Positions 52,724 through 60,918 of a DNA stretch of 64,000 nucleotides are shown piece after piece. Position 1 is the stretch's first letter. Each line of letters starts with the position of its first letter. This stretch comes from Staphylococcus sp. (lineage in GTDB: Bacteria > Bacteroidota > Bacteroidia > Bacteroidales > Muribaculaceae): assembly GCA_023665865.1 (NCBI GenBank), contig JAMPDC010000001.1, forward strand, positions 1,574,737 through 1,638,736. The letters are read 5' to 3'. The translations under genes were made by a program, and so were the position numbers. Below the pieces are notes generated by a model, which saw only the letters and a program-made list of their open reading frames with translations, ran no database searches and was not told the origin of the DNA.

Positions 52724-52754
52724 ATAATTTAATTTGATAGGACGGATCAAAAAA

Positions 52755-52808
52755 ATCGAAAAAAAACTGTCTCGATGTTGTATAACATATCGAGACAGTT
52801 TTTTTCTT
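52755..52808 (-). terminator. Terminator of ferredoxin gene
   Basis: ACTGTCTCGAT (52767-52777) pairs with ATCGAGACAGT (52789-52799), with A and T runs on the two sides. On the minus strand it follows the ferredoxin stop by about 60 bases. Confidence 0.85.
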
Positions 52809-52864
52809 GGCCTGACGGCCCTTGATGTTGTCTGAGCGGAGTACGCTCAAGGGGGTTTCTGTGA

Positions 52865-53035
52865 TTATTCGCCGGGGATGATAGCTTCGCTGGGGCAAAC
52901 TTCTGCACATGAACCGCACTCGATGCAAGTATCGGGATCGATGTGATAGATGTCGCCTTCTGAGATAGCGTCAACGGGGCATACGGGCTGGCAAGTGCCG
53001 CAAGCTACGCATGAATCGGTAATAACGTAAGCCAT
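52865..53035 (-). CDS. Small 2[4Fe-4S] ferredoxin
   Basis: A 56-residue protein: MAYVITDSCVACGTCQPVCP then a second half CIECGSCAEVCPSEAI. The two CxxCxxCxxxCP clusters bind two [4Fe-4S] centres, as in clostridial-type ferredoxins, used as a low-potential electron carrier. It has a promoter at 53126-53157 and its own terminator, so it is monocistronic. Short length is normal for this family. Confidence 0.96.
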   Translation of the reverse strand: MAYVITDSCVACGTCQPVCPVDAISEGDIYHIDPDTCIECGSCAEVCPSEAIIPGE

Positions 53036-53125
53036 GATTGTTTGATTTTGATGGTTAAGATAATTGTTACGAAATAATTCTCATTTTTCAGACGGCCCGG
53101 GGCCATCTTCATACGAAATTGTCTG

Positions 53126-53157
53126 CAAATGTAATGCTTTTCGCTCGAATAATCCAA
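53126..53157 (-). promoter_or_regulatory. Promoter of ferredoxin gene
   Basis: On the minus strand TTG (53157-53155), 21 bases, then TACATTTG (53133-53126). Leader about 90 bases. Confidence 0.6.
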
Positions 53158-53234
53158 ATAAATTCACTAAAATTCACTTATAAATTGTTACCGTAAGGCC
53201 ACACTGAATATATATAGTTACAAGCATGGAGCCT

Positions 53235-53535
53235 GCCTCGGAGAGGCGGTGTTAGTGTTGTCGTGAGGATTCGCTCTTCTTGCCTCTCCGAGGCATGTGG
53301 TTGGGGGCGTCATATCCCCCAGGCGTTGCCTGGGGTTTCATCATGATATGCCGACCTCCGGCCGGCCGCGGGGCATGCCATGATATGTGGGGCTATCATC
53401 GGCGGTGGGGATATGCGAGCTCCCACCGGCGGGCGGTGGGATATGTGGACCTGCCGGAGGCAGGGCAATTATGCAGAAGCCCCAGGCAAGGCCTGGGGAC
53501 ACAGATGCGCCCCCGATACATAGCCTCGGAGAGGC
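53235..53535. repeat. Second mosaic of palindromic words A, B, C
   Basis: Between the ferredoxin and a minus-strand surface protein gene, the same words as at 30264-30467 recur: C at 53235-53247, its inverse at 53282-53294, B-like CCCCAGGCGTTGCCTGGGG at 53317-53335, A core CTGCCGGAGGCAG at 53451-53463, B-like CCCCAGGCAAGGCCTGGGG at 53480-53498, and C again at 53523-53535. Between them lie further GC-rich palindromes such as TCCCACCGGCGGGCGGTGGG at 53421-53440 and short ATATG direct repeats. It accounts for most of the 586-base gap; no gene is seen. Confidence 0.8.
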
Positions 53536-53561
53536 GGTATGTGTTCGTGGCATTGGGGTAT

Positions 53562-53597
53562 AAAAAAAATCAGGGCGGCCTGATGGCTGCCCTGATT
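53562..53597 (-). terminator. Terminator of the SusCD operon
   Basis: AATCAGGGC at 53568-53576 pairs with 53589-53597 and the pairing continues inward. On the minus strand it is followed by an eight-T run. It lies 24 bases after the stop of the surface protein gene. Confidence 0.8.
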
Positions 53598-53621
53598 GTA
53601 GTCTATTATAATAGGGGGGGA

Positions 53622-54578
53622 TTAGAAGTTCATGAACTTCTTGCCGTTCTGGATGAGGACGCCCTTGTAGTCCTTGTTTACGCGCTGGCCCATCACGTTG
53701 TAGATGGGAGCGTTTTCATTGAGCTCGTCAGCAACGATGTTTTCGATACCGTTGGTGTCGCCACCTTCAGCAGTGGGGTATGCGAAAGTCATGGGAGCGG
53801 GAGCCTCTTCGCCGTCACCGTAGATAACAGCAGTGGGAGCTTCAGTTGAGAATACGAAACCGGGGCAAGTCATCTTAGATCCCTGTGCGCCGAAGATGTA
53901 GTTGCAACCTGCGTAAACGGGGAACATCATGACACCGTAGCCATTCTTCTTGACGTCGGGAGCGTCTGCACCGAGGATGATCTTTTCGGGCCACATGATA
54001 GTGGTACCGCTTACATACTTGTCGAGATCAGCTGCGTTGAGATCGAGGTAACCGTCTTTGTCAGCGGGGAGTGAGTATTCGAGACGACCGGTAGGGAATT
54101 CAGGAATGTCAGTGAGCTGCATTCCGAGAGTGTAAGCTTCGCAAAGCTCACCTTCACCTGCGAGACCTTCGAACACCCAGTAGTTCTTGTTGGTAGAATA
54201 CTTGCTGGGGATAGTGAGGTAGCCATCCTTTTCTGCAGTGTACTGGAAAGCTGCACCACCGGTAGCGGCAGTAGTGACTGACCAGCCTGCGGGGTTAGCG
54301 GTACCTACAGCACCGCTGCCGACGCGACCAAGATCAACGCCGTTGACTTTGAGTGAGTTGTAGCCGTTGGCATCGATGCCACCGAGGCCCCAAGAGTCAG
54401 CGTAAGCGAGTTTGAGGGAACCGACACCGGCAGCCTCAGCGATTACGATCTGACCGTCAACCTGAGCCTTATCAGTAGTGAGGCCGTGGTTTCCGCCTTC
54501 AACCCAAGCGGATACAACTTCTGCCGATGCGCTGAAAGTCATTGCAAGAGCAGCGAGAGCGAGTAAATTTTTCTTCAT
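53622..54578 (-). CDS. Exported surface protein with T9SS-like C-terminal signal
   Basis: A 318-residue exported protein (signal peptide MKKNLLALAALAMTFSASA). The body is beta-rich and acidic, with no recognised domain. The C-terminal 35 residues (ENAPIYNVMGQRVNKDYKGVLIQNGKKFMNF) have the form of the short type IX/Por-type sorting signal common in Bacteroidales (YN.xGQ.V......G.Y/LI.NGKK). It is the last gene of the SusC-SusD operon, where SusE/F-like or glycan-binding proteins usually lie. The likely role is surface binding of the transported glycan; the ligand is unknown. Confidence 0.78.
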   Translation of the reverse strand: MKKNLLALAALAMTFSASAEVVSAWVEGGNHGLTTDKAQVDGQIVIAEAAGVGSLKLAYADSWGLGGIDANGYNSLKVNGVDLGRVGSGAVGTANPAGWSVTTAATGGAAFQYTAEKDGYLTIPSKYSTNKNYWVFEGLAGEGELCEAYTLGMQLTDIPEFPTGRLEYSLPADKDGYLDLNAADLDKYVSGTTIMWPEKIILGADAPDVKKNGYGVMMFPVYAGCNYIFGAQGSKMTCPGFVFSTEAPTAVIYGDGEEAPAPMTFAYPTAEGGDTNGIENIVADELNENAPIYNVMGQRVNKDYKGVLIQNGKKFMNF

Positions 54579-54648
54579 TTTGATTGATTTTAGAAAAATG
54601 GTTAGTAAATAAATGAATGGTAAAGATTCTTTTTATCAGATTATGAAA

Positions 54649-54684
54649 ATCCGGCGGGGATGCGGGAGCGCAGCCCCGCCGGAT
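54649..54684. repeat. 11-bp perfect GC-rich hairpin in operon gap
   Basis: ATCCGGCGGGG at 54649-54659 pairs with 54674-54684 around a 14-base loop, in the 164-base gap between two minus-strand genes. No T run. It may stabilise or process the operon mRNA rather than end it. Confidence 0.6.
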
Positions 54685-54742
54685 ATGAAATCTATTGATT
54701 GTGTTGAAACGGTAAGTTGAAAGTGATAATCAAAATGAGTGA

Positions 54743-55225
54743 TTACTGCTTCTTGCCTTCAAACACGTAGTCGTAGGTGTAAGTCACACGACCCGAGCGG
54801 ATAGTCTTGGAGAAAGACATCTTAACATCACCGCCAAACGATACGGAGCCGGTGAAGGGAGTTCCGAGGCCGTTTGTTGTGAGCGGATTGTGGAAAGCAT
54901 ACTGGCCGGTCTGATAGATGACGTTGCAGGTGCTCTCGAGGCTGGTGAAAGAGCTGAAGCTCATGTTGGCATCATCGCAGGCGATGGTTACAGTGCCGAC
55001 GTATGCCTCGCCTGTTTCAGCAAGAGTGACGGTACCATCGGCAACTACGGGAGCATTGGTCGAGTTGCGCTGGGTCTTGGTCCAGGTTCCGGCATAGGTT
55101 CCGGCAACCTCTTTCTCCGGGTTCTTGGGAGTGCCGTGGCCGGGGATTTCTGCTTCTTCGCGGCAGCTCGACAGAGTGAAGACGAGAGCTGCGATGAGCA
55201 AAAGACGGTTTATTAATTTATTCAT
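54743..55225 (-). CDS. Small lipoprotein of the SusCD operon
   Basis: A 160-residue lipoprotein (LSSC, Cys21, followed by REEAE). The mature part is a compact beta barrel-like chain: GTYAGTWTKTQ..., GTVTLAETGEAYVGTVTIACDD, then repeated GSVSFGGDVKMSFSK and a final YDYVFEGKK. This lipocalin/beta-clip-like shape is frequent for SusE-position proteins but no named family is recognised. It lies 33 bases after susD and is probably surface-exposed. Confidence 0.75.
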   Translation of the reverse strand: MNKLINRLLLIAALVFTLSSCREEAEIPGHGTPKNPEKEVAGTYAGTWTKTQRNSTNAPVVADGTVTLAETGEAYVGTVTIACDDANMSFSSFTSLESTCNVIYQTGQYAFHNPLTTNGLGTPFTGSVSFGGDVKMSFSKTIRSGRVTYTYDYVFEGKKQ

Positions 55226-55258
55226 TGTTGTTTCTGTTTTGACGAATTTAACTGAAGA

Positions 55259-57091
55259 TTAATAACCCGGGTTCTGATCCTCAAGGGTCATCGAAGTGTT
55301 GTTGTTGATTTCGGTTGCGGGGATCGGACGATACCACTTGGTCTCACCCTTTGAGTTCTGCATGTCGGCTACGTTGTCGATCGAGCGGGCGAATTCGATG
55401 TTGTAGCGGACGAGCTGACGGGTGCGGCGGAGGTCTTCCCAACGGGTGCGCTCTGCGTAGAGCTCACGTGCACGTTCGTCGAGGATGAGGTCGAGCGGAG
55501 TGGCTGTCCAGCCGCTGGTGACGGTGTAGGGAGCCTCGTATGCGCCAAATGAAGCGAGGTTTGCGAGACCTGCACGGTTGCGGACTGCATTGACCTTGGC
55601 GAGAGCGTTGGCTTCCTGACCTGCGAGGAGGTAGGCCTCAGCTGCGATGAGATACATATCGCTGACGTGGAAGATTACGATGTCGCGGTAGCAGTTTGAT
55701 GCTGTCACACATTCGCTCTGGGGATCATCCCACTTCTTCACGCAGGGTGAGGAACCGAAGCCGGCCTTGATAAACTCAGCTGTGCTCTTGGTCTGCTTAG
55801 GCTGGATAGAACCGTCAGTGTTGAAATACCAGATGCTGACATTATCAGAGTTCATCACGCAAGCGAAGGGGAGGTTGTTGCCCATTGTATTAGTCGGGAA
55901 CTTCTTGGTCTGGGTAGAGTGGGCTGCGAGGTCGGCAAGGACTTCCTCATCGGTAGTGTATGAAGGATAGAACTTCACAGAGATAGGTTGTTCGGCGAGT
56001 TTGTCGGCTGAGAGGTTCCAGTAGGCGAGGTAACCCTCGGTGCCCCAGACTGCGGTTGAACCGGTGACGGTAGAGTTGTAGTTGGTGGTCATGAAGGTGC
56101 CTTCATAGCGCTGGTCACCGCGCTCAAAGAGCTCCATGGCTTTGTAGGATACAGAGTTCGTACCGCCTGACTTGGTTCCCTTGTGGCCGGTGGCAACGCA
56201 GTTGCCGTAGTAACCCATGTAGTCATACATAAGCGAGTGTCCACCGGTTGAGACGTTGCCGGGGAAGCCGGCGCGGTCATACTGGACTGAGAAAATTTCC
56301 TCAGCATTGCCTTCATTTGAGGGAGACCATTTGTCGGCGAAGCTCATGGTGAGCTGCACACCGTTGATGGCTTTCTCAGCCCAATCAGCTGCGGTCTTAA
56401 ACATGTCTGTGTTGGTGACAGTGTAAGTGCCGCGAACCTCATCGGTCATAGTGGTGCCGAGATCCCAGGCAGCTGCAAGAGCAACCTTGGCAGCCAGAGC
56501 AGCAATAGCCTGCTTGCTTGCATGTCCGGTATGGTCGGTGTTGGGGAGACCTGCGTTGTTATATGCATTGGTCAGATCCTCAAGCATGGCGGGATACATC
56601 TCAGCGAGGGGAGTACGTGGATAGTCTCGGGTCGCACTTTCAATATAGTTTGTCACATAGGGGACAGAACCGAATTGCTGGGTCAGATAGTAGTAGCCCC
56701 AGTTGCGGAGGAAAGTCGCTTCGCCTACAAGTTTGGAGTCATTGGCATATTTGATGACCGCATTTGCGTAGTTGATAGCATTGTAAGCTTTCTTATAGAG
56801 ATCTGAGACTTTGCCATCCTCTGCATTAAGGTTGTAGAGAGAGTAAGTTCCGTCGTCAGCGCCACGGGCATTGATATAGAGGTCAGCGCCTTGATCGGTG
56901 AGCTCAATCATAGTGGCGATATCTTTGAAGCAATAGTAGGACGCTGTCAGGATTTGGTCGGGATTCTCCTTGAAGTAATCCTCTCCGTTCTGGTCGGCGT
57001 TCGTCTTGTTATCTGCATCAAGGAAATCCGAGCATCCCGAGAGAGAGAAGGATGCGAGCAGAGCCAAGCCTAAAAATTTATATGATTTCAT
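55259..57091 (-). CDS. SusD-family glycan-binding lipoprotein
   Basis: A 610-residue lipoprotein (LSGC, Cys20, then SDFLDAD, a surface-export type N-terminus). The N-terminal SusD-like TPR region contains LYKKAYNAINYANAVIKYAND and AEATFLRNWGYYYLTQQFGSVPYV-like text. The C-terminal RagB/SusD domain contains YLIAAEAYLLAGQEANALAKVNAVRNRAGL, ILDERARELYAERTRWEDLRRTRQL, and the end IPATEINNNTSMTLEDQNPGY. It caps the SusC channel and captures the substrate. It lies 23 bases after susC. Confidence 0.94.
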   Translation of the reverse strand: MKSYKFLGLALLASFSLSGCSDFLDADNKTNADQNGEDYFKENPDQILTASYYCFKDIATMIELTDQGADLYINARGADDGTYSLYNLNAEDGKVSDLYKKAYNAINYANAVIKYANDSKLVGEATFLRNWGYYYLTQQFGSVPYVTNYIESATRDYPRTPLAEMYPAMLEDLTNAYNNAGLPNTDHTGHASKQAIAALAAKVALAAAWDLGTTMTDEVRGTYTVTNTDMFKTAADWAEKAINGVQLTMSFADKWSPSNEGNAEEIFSVQYDRAGFPGNVSTGGHSLMYDYMGYYGNCVATGHKGTKSGGTNSVSYKAMELFERGDQRYEGTFMTTNYNSTVTGSTAVWGTEGYLAYWNLSADKLAEQPISVKFYPSYTTDEEVLADLAAHSTQTKKFPTNTMGNNLPFACVMNSDNVSIWYFNTDGSIQPKQTKSTAEFIKAGFGSSPCVKKWDDPQSECVTASNCYRDIVIFHVSDMYLIAAEAYLLAGQEANALAKVNAVRNRAGLANLASFGAYEAPYTVTSGWTATPLDLILDERARELYAERTRWEDLRRTRQLVRYNIEFARSIDNVADMQNSKGETKWYRPIPATEINNNTSMTLEDQNPGY

Positions 57092-57114
57092 CGTGTATTT
57101 TTAAATCTTAAGAA

Positions 57115-60100
57115 TTAGAATTTAATGCTTGCACCAATCTGATATGAGATCACGCTCGGACCCTGATATTTGAGAGCTGCGGTAGCCCATTCAGGATCAT
57201 AACCTTCATATTTGGTGAAGACAAAGGGGTTGGTGACGGTGAAGTAGAGACGTGCACGCTGGCAACCGATGTGCTTAAGGAGCTGGGGAGCAAAAGAGTA
57301 GCCAACAGTGATGTTTTTCACTTTCATGAATGAGGCATTTGTCACCTGACGGGCTGCCTGGAAGTAGGTGAGTTGAGTACCGATACCGTCAGAGTCACCG
57401 CAGTTGGGGGTCGGCCACTTGCCGTAGTGAGTCTCTGTCTGATAGACGGGGTTGATATAGGTACCGTCGTCACGCATACCGTCGCAGTCGATGAGTGTAC
57501 CGGCGGGAATGTAGTAGTCAAACATCATCTTGCCGCGGCCACGGTCATGCTGGTCATAGTAGTCACCACCGAGGAAGGGAGAAGCAACCTTGCCGCCAAC
57601 GCTTGCATAGAGGTTGAACGAGAAGTCGATCGAGCCACCCTTCTTGGGGAGGTTGTAGGTCATGTTGGAGGTAAAGCTGCCGGTGAAGTCAGGCTGGCTG
57701 TCAAAGATGACTTTGTCATCGTCAGTAATCTGGCCGTCACCGTTTACGTCGCGGATGATGGGCTGGCCTTCAGTGAGACCGTATGTTGCGTAGTAGTAGT
57801 CAGCTGAGCGGACAGTCTCGCCGGGAGTGAAGCCCTTGTCGATGGCGATCTGGTGGTTGGGGACAACCATGTTGCGGTCGCTGACGATGCCGTCCCATGC
57901 CCAGGTGTAGACGTTGTCGAAAGGCCGGCCAACGAAGAGCCACTTGCTGACATCGCTTGAAGAAGCGAAGTCACCTACACCGTTAATCTCGGTAACTTTG
58001 TTGCGGTTATGAGCGAGGTTGAGGGTGGTGGTCCATTCAAAGGTGCGGTTTGTGATGTTGATGGTGTTTAGCGAGAGCTCGATACCATGGTTATGGACAC
58101 GACCGATATTAGTCTTCATTGTGCCGCCACCTGCCTCGAGAGGAAGTTCGACGGGGTAGAGAAGGTCGTTAGACTTCTTGTTGTAGAACTCGATAGAACC
58201 ATTGATGCGGCTGTTGATGAAACCGAAGTCAAGACCGAAGTTCCATTCGTTTGAAGTCTCCCATTTGAGAAGTTTGTCGACAATACCTGTCGGATAGAAG
58301 CCCTGTGAATAGTCGGGTCCGAAAGGATAATAATAAGGGCCGTCAATGCCTACGATAGTGGCGAAGTTACCGATACCGGCATTGTTACCGGTCTTACCGA
58401 AGCTGGCACGGATCTTTAGATTATCGATCCAACTGATGTCACGGAGGAAATTTTCATCGCTGATGCGCCAAGCGACAGCAACTGAGGGGAAAGAACCCCA
58501 ACGATATCCGTCAGCAAAGCGAGATGAACCGTCCCAACGCATGGTGCCGGTTATGAAGTAGCGGCCCTTGTAGTTGTAGTTGGCACGGAGTGCGTATGAA
58601 AGCATGCTCCATTCGTCGTAACTTGAGTATACTCCCTTTGTTTTGTCGTCCGGATTTGATGTCGGACTTCCGGATCCGATATTCCACCAGTCAGTACCAT
58701 CGATCACGCCGTTTGCCACAATCTGGTATTTCTCAGTCTCTGATTTCTCCATAGAGAAAAGACCCATGAAGTTCACGTTGTGAACATCATTGAAGGTACG
58801 GTTGAAATTGATGGTGTTGTCCCATACGTATGAGAAGCTTGTACTGTTTAGAACTTTGGCTTCGCTTGAAGAGGGATCGCCACCGGCGTAGGTCATACCT
58901 GTGTCAGGATCGATATAGCCGGCGAAGGTGCCTTCGCGCGAGCTGCTGTAAGAAGGAGCGAAGGTAGTCTTCACGTTGAGACCCTTGATGATGTCGAGCT
59001 GGAGATAGACATTACCGAGAGCACGGTATTGACGTTTCTCGTGTGTCTGGTTCTTCATCGAGTAGAGGGGATTGACGAAGTCGGAGAACTGGTGGTCGTC
59101 AGTACCGAGGGCACCTTTGGCACCGGGATAGCGGTTGAGCTTGCCATCAGCGTCGTAGGGCTGCATGAAGCAGTTGACACGGTAGGCATTTGAGATGGCG
59201 CCGTCGTCAGCATACTCGGTGTCGATGCGGGCGAGGTTCATGGTGAAACCTGCGCTGAGCACCTTGTTGATGCGGGCGTCAACTGATCCCTTGAAAGAGT
59301 AGGTCTTGGAACCGTCGCCGCGGTAGAGACCATCCTCGGAGTTGTAGCCGATACCGAAGTGGTAGCTTGCAGTCTCGCTGCTGCCACCTACGGCGAGGTA
59401 GTGGTTCTGCTGGTTACCGTCGCGGGTGACAAGTGAGGGCCAATCGACGGTCTCGCCATTGGCGATCATCTCTCTCAGACGGAAGGGTGAGGTGTAGTCG
59501 TTTTTGGTCTCCTGGAGGAGTGCCTGACCGAGTTCGACCTGAGTCTTGGGCGCGTATGCGGTCTGCGGACCGAAGGGGGTAACGGCATTGGTGAACTTGG
59601 CAAAACGGTAGTTGTAGAACTCCTGGCCGTCCATGAAGTCCGGCATGCGGGCTGCGTGGTTGATACCGTAATATCCGTCGTAGGAAACAGAGGTCTTGAC
59701 GCTCTTGTTGACGTTGAGACCGCCGCGGGTTGTCACCATGATGACACCGGCAGTCGCACGCGAACCGTAGATAGCGGTTGAAGATGCGTCCTTAAGCACG
59801 TCGATACGCTCGATATCCTGAGGGTTGAGGAAGTCGATGTCGTCGCACATCACACCGTCTACGATGTAGAGAGGTTTGGTGTCGGAGTTGATTGAAGACT
59901 TACCACGGATCTGGACATCGTAGCTGCCATTTGCACGGCCTTGAGTCTTAACGATGTTCACACCGGGAGTTGAACCCTGGAGTGCTTCGATGGCAGAGGG
60001 AGCACCCTTGGCGTTGAGGGCTTCGGTGCCGACTGAAGAAACGGCGCCGGTGAGGTCGCTCTTCTTCATTGTGCCGTAACCGATGACAACAACGTCGTCG

Positions 60101-60507
60101 AGGATTTCAGTGTCGGGTTCCATGGTCACGTCGATAGTGGTCTGGTTGCCGACTTTGACAGATTTGGTTTTATAACCGATATAGGTGAACTGGAGGGTAG
60201 CACCGGCAGGGACTGAAAGGGTGTAGTTACCGTCAAAATCAGTGGCAACGCCTGTGGTGGTGCCTTGCTGGATAACTGACACGCCGATCATCGGCTCGCC
60301 TGTCTCATCGACTACAGTACCTGTAATTTGGTGTTTCTGGCTACTTGCCTGTGGAACGGAAACATTGCTCTGAGCCTCAGCGCCGGCTGCGTTGGCGACA
60401 ATGCCTGTGCCACCGAGCATGGCGAGGGTGAGCAATCCGCAAGCCCACTTTCTGTCGACAAATGTCGCGCTGTGGAGTGATGGCAGAGATTTTGGCCTCT
60501 TTTTCAT
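57115..60507 (-). CDS. SusC-family TonB-dependent outer membrane transporter
   Basis: An 1130-residue transporter. A long N-terminus with signal peptide (about 1-45) is followed by a CarboxypepD_reg-like domain at about 60-135 (ITGTVVDETGEPMIGVSVIQQGTTTGVATDFDGNYTL), the linker LDDVVVIGYGTMKKSDLTGAVSSV, and the plug (PSAIEALQGSTPGVNIVKTQG...YIVDGVMCDDIDFLNPQDIERIDVLKDASSTAIYGSRATAGVIMVTTRGG). A 22-strand barrel follows, ending in Phe (SYQIGASIKF). With SusD it imports large glycan fragments or peptides, powered by TonB. Sequence alone does not give the substrate. The promoter is at 60651-60680. Confidence 0.95.
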   Translation of the reverse strand: MKKRPKSLPSLHSATFVDRKWACGLLTLAMLGGTGIVANAAGAEAQSNVSVPQASSQKHQITGTVVDETGEPMIGVSVIQQGTTTGVATDFDGNYTLSVPAGATLQFTYIGYKTKSVKVGNQTTIDVTMEPDTEILDDVVVIGYGTMKKSDLTGAVSSVGTEALNAKGAPSAIEALQGSTPGVNIVKTQGRANGSYDVQIRGKSSINSDTKPLYIVDGVMCDDIDFLNPQDIERIDVLKDASSTAIYGSRATAGVIMVTTRGGLNVNKSVKTSVSYDGYYGINHAARMPDFMDGQEFYNYRFAKFTNAVTPFGPQTAYAPKTQVELGQALLQETKNDYTSPFRLREMIANGETVDWPSLVTRDGNQQNHYLAVGGSSETASYHFGIGYNSEDGLYRGDGSKTYSFKGSVDARINKVLSAGFTMNLARIDTEYADDGAISNAYRVNCFMQPYDADGKLNRYPGAKGALGTDDHQFSDFVNPLYSMKNQTHEKRQYRALGNVYLQLDIIKGLNVKTTFAPSYSSSREGTFAGYIDPDTGMTYAGGDPSSSEAKVLNSTSFSYVWDNTINFNRTFNDVHNVNFMGLFSMEKSETEKYQIVANGVIDGTDWWNIGSGSPTSNPDDKTKGVYSSYDEWSMLSYALRANYNYKGRYFITGTMRWDGSSRFADGYRWGSFPSVAVAWRISDENFLRDISWIDNLKIRASFGKTGNNAGIGNFATIVGIDGPYYYPFGPDYSQGFYPTGIVDKLLKWETSNEWNFGLDFGFINSRINGSIEFYNKKSNDLLYPVELPLEAGGGTMKTNIGRVHNHGIELSLNTINITNRTFEWTTTLNLAHNRNKVTEINGVGDFASSSDVSKWLFVGRPFDNVYTWAWDGIVSDRNMVVPNHQIAIDKGFTPGETVRSADYYYATYGLTEGQPIIRDVNGDGQITDDDKVIFDSQPDFTGSFTSNMTYNLPKKGGSIDFSFNLYASVGGKVASPFLGGDYYDQHDRGRGKMMFDYYIPAGTLIDCDGMRDDGTYINPVYQTETHYGKWPTPNCGDSDGIGTQLTYFQAARQVTNASFMKVKNITVGYSFAPQLLKHIGCQRARLYFTVTNPFVFTKYEGYDPEWATAALKYQGPSVISYQIGASIKF

Positions 60508-60650
60508 GATGGTTTACTAAATGTGGTGTATAATTTGATTGTGTAATTGATTTAGGCTAACAAACAGCTAAGTTTTTCGTGGTGCGATTTTGACCCCAAA
60601 TTTGTAGAAATGTGATAAAAACGACCAATAAATTTTAAGGTAATTCTGTG

Positions 60651-60680
60651 CAAAATTAGCACAAAAAACAATTCCCGCAA
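60651..60680 (-). promoter_or_regulatory. Promoter of the SusCD operon with long leader
   Basis: On the minus strand TTG (60680-60678), exactly 19 bases, then TAATTTTG (60658-60651). The leader to the susC ATG is about 140 bases. The rest of the 411-base gap (60508-60918) is AT-rich, with the terminator at 60787-60843; no gene is seen. Confidence 0.7.
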
Positions 60681-60786
60681 AATATTTAACACAAAAATAA
60701 AGGCATTAACATTTTGGAATCGTGGTGATTGGGCCAGAGCTGCGCAGGACTTTTTGTATGAAACCTTAATTTAGAAAAAATAGGTT

Positions 60787-60843
60787 AAAAAAAGCAATCC
60801 CCGATTCCGGATGCCTTATCAGGCTATTGGAAACGGGGATTGC
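60787..60843 (-). terminator. Terminator of the hexuronate operon
   Basis: GCAATCCCCG at 60794-60803 pairs with CGGGGATTGC at 60834-60843; on the minus strand a seven-T run follows. It separates the MFS gene from the SusCD operon. Confidence 0.85.
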
Positions 60844-60918
60844 GGGGCAGATAGATGTTAGGATGTTAGCGGTATGGCCGCTTAGTTATTGTTGTTTTTA
60901 CACTCATTCCTGGAGGAA

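Noticed and set aside
53235-53535. Repeated short words considered as a CRISPR array
   Set aside because: The words are different palindromes in both orientations with irregular spacing and no constant-length spacers or cas genes.
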